Part shown: one piece after another, positions 60,644 through 64,000 of the stretch | Layout of the letters: every line of letters starts with the position of its first letter | Position numbering within the stretch: position 1 is the first letter of the stretch | Source of the DNA: an uncultured Bacteroidota bacterium | GTDB taxonomy: Bacteria; Bacteroidota; Bacteroidia; Flavobacteriales; TMED113 | Assembly: GCA_902520385.1 (NCBI GenBank) | Contig: CABYOB010000003.1 | Coordinates: forward strand, 1-64,000 | Reading direction: 5' to 3' | DNA length: 64,000 nt | Translations under genes and position numbers: made by a program | The notes under the pieces: generated by a model | Database searches by the model: none | What the model was told of the DNA's origin: nothing | Seen by the model: only the letters and a program-made list of their open reading frames with translations

Positions 60644-61843
60644 ATGAAGAAAACTCCGGTAATAATTCTTAATGGCTTTTTAGGTGCTGGCAAAACAACA
60701 CTTTTTGGCAATCTTCTAAATCAATCAAAAAAAAGCAACATTTCAATTTGTGCTGTAGTTAACGACATGAGTGAATTAGATGTTGATGGAACATTACTGG
60801 GAAGTAACCCTCTAATTGAAGAGGATAAAAAAATTATGAAATCTATTTCTTCCTGTGTTTTGAGTAGTAAAAAAGGAATAAAAAAACTTGATTTTGCAAT
60901 TAATAGTTTTTTAAATAGTAAAAAACCAGATTTAATAATTGTTGAAACATCTGGCAGTTGTCATCCTATGCCATTGATTAGATATTTTAAAGAACATCAA
61001 AAGGTTATGCTTACTGGGGTTTTGGTTCTTATTGATAGTTTGTTGATGGCTCATGACTACAAATGTGGAGAAACGCTAGTTCCAAAAATGCAAGATAATA
61101 TGAGATTAGGCCAAAGAGACACCACTAATTTATTAGTTGAGCAGATATTATTTTGCAGTCACATAATTCTTACTAAAGGCGATAGAGTTAATAAAGACAG
61201 CCTATCACAAATTTCTAATTTTATTAAAAAAATTAATTCTTTTGTATCAGTGCATTCAGTGATTTATGGTAGGTTAAAAATAGAATCTTTATTAGAAATT
61301 GGAGAATACAATTATTTTAATGTTGCTCAGTTATTTGATGAACTACAACCAATCTTAGACTCAGAAGAGGATTCCGATAAACCATATGATTTAGCTACAA
61401 GAGTAATAAATGATGATCGTCCATTTCACCCCGAAAGATTATGGAATGTTTGTCACCAATATTTAGATAAATCAATAAATCGGAGTAAGGGATTTTTTTG
61501 GCTTGCTAGTCGGAATAAATATGCTTTACTTTGGAGTCAAGCAGCTGGGGATGTTGGTCTTGAAATTGTAGGTACATGGAGAGCTTCAATTGTAGAAGAC
61601 GAAAACCATGGTCTATTGGAATTAGAAATTGACTCACTTAAAAAGCAATTATTAAAGGAAAATAAACGTTTTGGAGATCGTCATTGTAGTCTCACAATCA
61701 TCGGTAATAAAAATAAAGTAGATCAATTTACTAATAAACTAAAAGAATGTTTTCTTACAGAAGAAGAAATAAAAGTTTGGCAACAAGAGCATAAATTTAA
61801 GGACCCTTGGCCGAAGAAAATTGTTAAAATAATGAATAAATAA
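60644..61843 (+). CDS. COG0523-family (CobW/ZigA-like) GTPase
   Basis: A 399-residue P-loop GTPase of the metallochaperone family. Walker A lies in LNGFLGAGKTTL (residues 9-20), VVNDMSELDVDG follows, Walker B is IIVETSGSCHP, and the base-recognition motif is LTKGD. The CobW C-terminal domain begins PFHPERLW and includes KGFFWLASR. The metal-binding CxCC normally found near residue 71 (GCICC) is replaced by SSCVLSS, so only one Cys remains. Members of this family deliver zinc or other metals to proteins under limitation. The role here is unclear given the missing site. Confidence 0.9.
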   Translation: MKKTPVIILNGFLGAGKTTLFGNLLNQSKKSNISICAVVNDMSELDVDGTLLGSNPLIEEDKKIMKSISSCVLSSKKGIKKLDFAINSFLNSKKPDLIIVETSGSCHPMPLIRYFKEHQKVMLTGVLVLIDSLLMAHDYKCGETLVPKMQDNMRLGQRDTTNLLVEQILFCSHIILTKGDRVNKDSLSQISNFIKKINSFVSVHSVIYGRLKIESLLEIGEYNYFNVAQLFDELQPILDSEEDSDKPYDLATRVINDDRPFHPERLWNVCHQYLDKSINRSKGFFWLASRNKYALLWSQAAGDVGLEIVGTWRASIVEDENHGLLELEIDSLKKQLLKENKRFGDRHCSLTIIGNKNKVDQFTNKLKECFLTEEEIKVWQQEHKFKDPWPKKIVKIMNK

Positions 61844-61863
61844 ATTCATTAATATTTAAAAAA

Positions 61864-61881
61864 CCCACCAATTAAGGTGGG
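61864..61881 (-). terminator. Intrinsic terminator, strongest on the minus strand
   Basis: CCCACC-TTAATT-GGTGGG followed by TTTTTT on the minus strand. On the plus strand the same stem is followed by the weaker CTTTAG and may stop the COG0523 transcript, which ends 20 bases before. Both directions are plausible. Confidence 0.75.
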
Positions 61882-61913
61882 CTTTAGTTAATGTGACGTG
61901 TAGCGGTTTCGCC

Positions 61914-61942
61914 TGCTCCCCCTACTGAGCTATTATCGAACC
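61914..61942 (-). other. tRNA-like remnant or small-RNA element (second copy)
   Basis: On the minus strand GGTTCGA, 12 bases, AGGGGGAGCA, matching the copy at 60102. The middle reads TAGCTCAGTAGGGGGAGC, which could also fold as a tRNA D arm. It leads toward the terminator at 61864-61881. Not a complete tRNA. Confidence 0.35.
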
Positions 61943-62059
61943 AATTAAGGAAAGATGCACATCAGTTACATCTGTTATCCTTAGAGATTCCAGAATTTCA
62001 ATTAGAAAGTTAATTCAATATCGTTATGTGTTTCTATTCCTTTACTTTACTAAAACTAG

Positions 62060-62067
62060 TATATTTG
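62060..62067 (+). promoter_or_regulatory. -7 box of the Cys-tail gene
   Basis: A perfect TATATTTG preceded by CTAAAACTAG, a variant of the promoter-repeat core. It decides the start of the next gene: translation must begin downstream, at the ATG at 62088. Confidence 0.6.
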
Positions 62068-62087
62068 TAATCATTAAATATTATTAT

Positions 62088-62294
62088 ATGAATAACGAAA
62101 CTGATAATAATCCATTGGGGCTAGAAAACAAAAAATACACAGTTAAAGAGTTTGCCTCTGCTATTAGAACTAAATTCAATGTTAATGATAGTCTTCCTGA
62201 TATAATGTTAGTCAATGTTTTTATTGATAAATACCCTATGTACGGTTGTAAAATCAAAGAAACACAAAATACAGGAAGCTGTTCTTGTTGTTAA
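62088..62294 (+). CDS. Small soluble protein with Cys-rich C-terminus
   Basis: A 68-residue protein. I reject an in-frame ATG at 62028 because the promoter box lies after it. There is no signal peptide. The middle part has KKYTVKEFASAIRTKFNVND, helix-like, and the end is GCKIKETQNTGSCSCC with four cysteines, three of them in the last four residues. No family recognised. Its stop touches the start of the next gene. Confidence 0.7.
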   Translation: MNNETDNNPLGLENKKYTVKEFASAIRTKFNVNDSLPDIMLVNVFIDKYPMYGCKIKETQNTGSCSCC

Positions 62295-62903
62295 ATGAAA
62301 AAACTACTACTCCTACTTATTATACCACTGTTGAGTTTTGGGCAATATGATTTTAGTTTTGAAAACATTCTAAGATTATGTGTAAACGATAATGGTTTTT
62401 TTCAGAAAGAAATGATAAAATCAGAAAATGTAGATGTAATTTACATTTCTCCAGGCAATTTACTTTATAGTTACACAACTGTAGGTGGGGGAATAGGAGC
62501 AGCAAGACTTAGACCTACAAATGACTCTACTTTATATAAATCAAACTCGCTTTTTTATTCTTTAAAACCAGACTTAAAAAGTTTTAAAATCATAAAGTCG
62601 TTAGAGTTAAAGTTTGCATACAATTACACCCCCTATAATGAAAAAGCATCAGGGTTTTATACTTTAGAAATGGAAGAGCAGTTTTCTTCTAAAATGGAAT
62701 TAATTAAAAAAGAAAATACGTTGACTTTACAGCTTGTAGAGTTCCACGCTGAATGTGTAAATAAAATAGAAAACAATTGTGAGTATATTAGATCTTTAAA
62801 TAACGGAAGAAAACGTGTTTATGAATATAGTTGGAAAAATCACTTTTTTGAAATTCACATAACAAATGATTTGATATATATCATCTCTTCTTCAAAATTT
62901 TAA
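62295..62903 (+). CDS. Secreted protein, unknown
   Basis: A 202-residue protein with signal peptide MKKLLLLLIIPLLSFGQ, nearly the same as those of the compact-tail proteins, but no such tail. The body is beta-rich and has VGGGIGAARLRPTNDSTLYK in the middle and cysteines in RLCVNDN, AECVNK and NNCEYI. No family recognised. It is directly adjacent to the Cys-tail gene. Confidence 0.7.
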   Translation: MKKLLLLLIIPLLSFGQYDFSFENILRLCVNDNGFFQKEMIKSENVDVIYISPGNLLYSYTTVGGGIGAARLRPTNDSTLYKSNSLFYSLKPDLKSFKIIKSLELKFAYNYTPYNEKASGFYTLEMEEQFSSKMELIKKENTLTLQLVEFHAECVNKIENNCEYIRSLNNGRKRVYEYSWKNHFFEIHITNDLIYIISSSKF

Positions 62904-62938
62904 CCACTATATTTATATAACTAAATACTATTACTATG
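62902..62938 (+). repeat. Promoter-repeat copy
   Basis: AACCACTATATTTATATAAC then TAAATACTATTACTATG. It overlaps the stop codon of the previous gene and is almost identical to the copy before 58906. Confidence 0.8.
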
Positions 62939-63454
62939 AAGAAGTTTATACTATTATTAATTATTCCGATTACTCTTCTAGTATCTTGTGGTGGCTCAAA
63001 TCAAGGTGTTGAAAAACAACCTACCAGTCCAAATCAAATAAAAGACCAAGATATAGAGATTCAAAATATTGAAAAAGATTGGGTTGAATTTAAAGTAAAA
63101 GCTGTTGGAAATACTATGTCTGACATGAAATTCGATATTGAAAACATCCAAGTTAACGAAGGTTCTTGGGTTAGAATCATTTTAATAAATGAAGGAGAAC
63201 AAATTGCAATGCAACATAATATTGTTTTTGTGAACTATGGTGCAAGAAAGGAGGTCGCAACACAAGCGATTAATGCTGGACCTAGTATGAAATATGTTCC
63301 AAGTAATAAAAATATAATTGCAGCGTCTGACCTAGCTCAGCCAGGTGAGACTATCTCATTAGAATTTAAGGCCCCAAAGAAGGGTAATTATGAATTCGTT
63401 TGTACTTACCCAGGGCACAGTGAGAGTATGAGAGGGTATTTTATTGTAAAATAA
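62936..63454 (+). CDS. Azurin/auracyanin-like blue copper lipoprotein
   Basis: A 172-residue lipoprotein (lipobox LLVSC, Cys18). The type 1 copper ligands are His94 in AMQHNIVFV, Cys156 in FVCTYPGHS, His161 and Met165. A segment rich in Gln/Pro links the anchor to the cupredoxin domain. It should act as an electron carrier at the membrane. It is the second cupredoxin in the window and is not closely similar to the one at 51353. Confidence 0.92.
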   Translation: MKKFILLLIIPITLLVSCGGSNQGVEKQPTSPNQIKDQDIEIQNIEKDWVEFKVKAVGNTMSDMKFDIENIQVNEGSWVRIILINEGEQIAMQHNIVFVNYGARKEVATQAINAGPSMKYVPSNKNIIAASDLAQPGETISLEFKAPKKGNYEFVCTYPGHSESMRGYFIVK

Positions 63455-63460
63455 AAACTC

Positions 63461-63487
63461 AACCTAAACCACTATATTTATAATATG
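63461..63487 (+). repeat. Promoter-repeat copy before a ten-residue frame
   Basis: AACCTAAACCACTATATTTA then TAATATG. The only frame it opens is MKKLISYTKN, stop at 63514-63516, just before the DUF2805 gene. Confidence 0.65.
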
Positions 63488-63521
63488 AAAAAATTAATAA
63501 GCTATACTAAAAATTAGTTTG

Positions 63522-63797
63522 ATGAATTATAATCCTGAACAAATTGATAGAATCATTGAAATGTCGTGGGAAGATAGAACACCATATGAAGCTATTTTTT
63601 TTCAGTTTAAATTAGCTGAAAGAGAGGTTATAAAATTGATGAGGGCAAATTTAAAACCGTCTTCATTTAAAAGATGGCGAAAACGTGTTAATAGTGGCGT
63701 CAGTCAAAAACACCTTAAAAAAAGAAATCCTGAAATAAATCGTTTTAAATGTTCAAGACAAAAATTAATAACTAACAATAAAATAAGTAAACGTTAA
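63522..63797 (+). CDS. DUF2805 / TIGR03643 family protein
   Basis: A 91-residue basic protein. QIDRIIEMSWEDRTPYEAIF, FQFKLAEREVIKLMRANL and SFKRWRKRVNSG are the family's full set of conserved blocks. An HTH-like fold is suspected but no function is established. I used the ATG at 63522; a TTG one codon upstream is possible. Confidence 0.88.
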   Translation: MNYNPEQIDRIIEMSWEDRTPYEAIFFQFKLAEREVIKLMRANLKPSSFKRWRKRVNSGVSQKHLKKRNPEINRFKCSRQKLITNNKISKR

Positions 63798-63887
63798 ATA
63801 ATTTCAACTGTATATGATCTAATAAACCTATAAGAAAACTCCTAGTCCTAATTATTATACCCCCATATTTATGTAATTAAATCTCAT

Positions 63888-64000
63888 ATGCAAAAATTAG
63901 AAAAATTCATACTCTCAATTAAGTACTTACCCGCCATATTATATTTTGGTTCTGTCGGATTGTTTGGCTATGACATTTATTGTAATATAATAAATGAAAC
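63888..64000 (+). CDS. Membrane protein, partial at the right edge
   Basis: Only about 37 residues are visible, from the ATG at 63888: MQKLEKFILSIKYLPAILYF, then GSVGLFGYDIYCNIINE. One hydrophobic helix is seen. A CCCCCATATTTATGTAATTA promoter-repeat variant stands upstream. Too short to assign. Confidence 0.5.
   Translation, partial: MQKLEKFILSIKYLPAILYFGSVGLFGYDIYCNIINE

Overview
The window looks like chromosomal DNA of a marine, low-GC, Gram-negative Bacteroidota, most likely an uncultured member of the Flavobacteriales. The evidence is the AT-rich sequence, promoters matching the Bacteroidota TAnnTTTG -7 element with an upstream TTG, a SUF cluster with the Bacteroidota-only DUF2480 gene, the panC-panD / GT5 half-gene / DUF4270 / glmS neighbourhood, SbsA-type Ig-like lipoproteins, type IX secretion (T9SS) C-terminal domains, and Cys-rich GCTD and thrombospondin type 3 repeats. 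No prophage, transposase, rRNA or CRISPR array is visible.

Layout. 1-2.2 kb: a kynurenine-pathway remnant (2-aminomuconate-semialdehyde dehydrogenase cut by the window edge, an atypical SDR, 3-hydroxyanthranilate dioxygenase). 2.2-7.3 kb: long PurF-type amidotransferase, ATP-grasp ligase, S46 dipeptidyl-peptidase. 7.4-13.6 kb: a complete SUF Fe-S operon read leftward from one clear promoter (sufA-B-C-D-S-E-T, DUF2480). 13.7-20.1 kb: thiL, an M24 aminopeptidase, then sdhCAB. 20.1-26.9 kb: lipoprotein, RNase R, tRNA-Thr, small secreted and collagen-like proteins, cold-shock protein, cytidine deaminase. 27-37.7 kb: Cys-repeat secreted protein, a structured intergenic inverted repeat, small housekeeping genes, and three tandem M43 metalloproteases. 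37.8-44.5 kb: rfaE2, flippase, panD, panC, GT5-like, DUF4270, glmS. 44.5-64 kb: an accessory stretch of short genes, mostly on the + strand: secreted proteins, lipoproteins, umuDC, blue-copper proteins, small membrane proteins and a COG0523 GTPase, many with similar private promoters.

The most unusual points are these. (1) SdhA carries an in-frame N-terminal excisionase-type helix-turn-helix. Its gene sits behind a 127-bp tandem duplication that contains 10-bp-spaced TRGACA iterons and a duplicated -7 box, which suggests a self-regulating respiratory enzyme. (2) Seven clear and one divergent secreted protein with unrelated bodies end in the same compact ~35-residue tail (K-hh-DhLGR ... hYDDGt.eKKY.l). 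One of three tandem M43 paralogs carries this tail where its sisters carry canonical T9SS type A domains, so the tail is a candidate alternative sorting signal. (3) Between 57 and 64 kb a family of near-identical promoter repeats precedes unrelated small genes, giving a cassette-like organisation. (4) Single oddities include a thyroglobulin type-1 domain protein, an SDR without its YxxxK, a COG0523 GTPase without CxCC, and an S46 peptidase with an extra C-terminal module.
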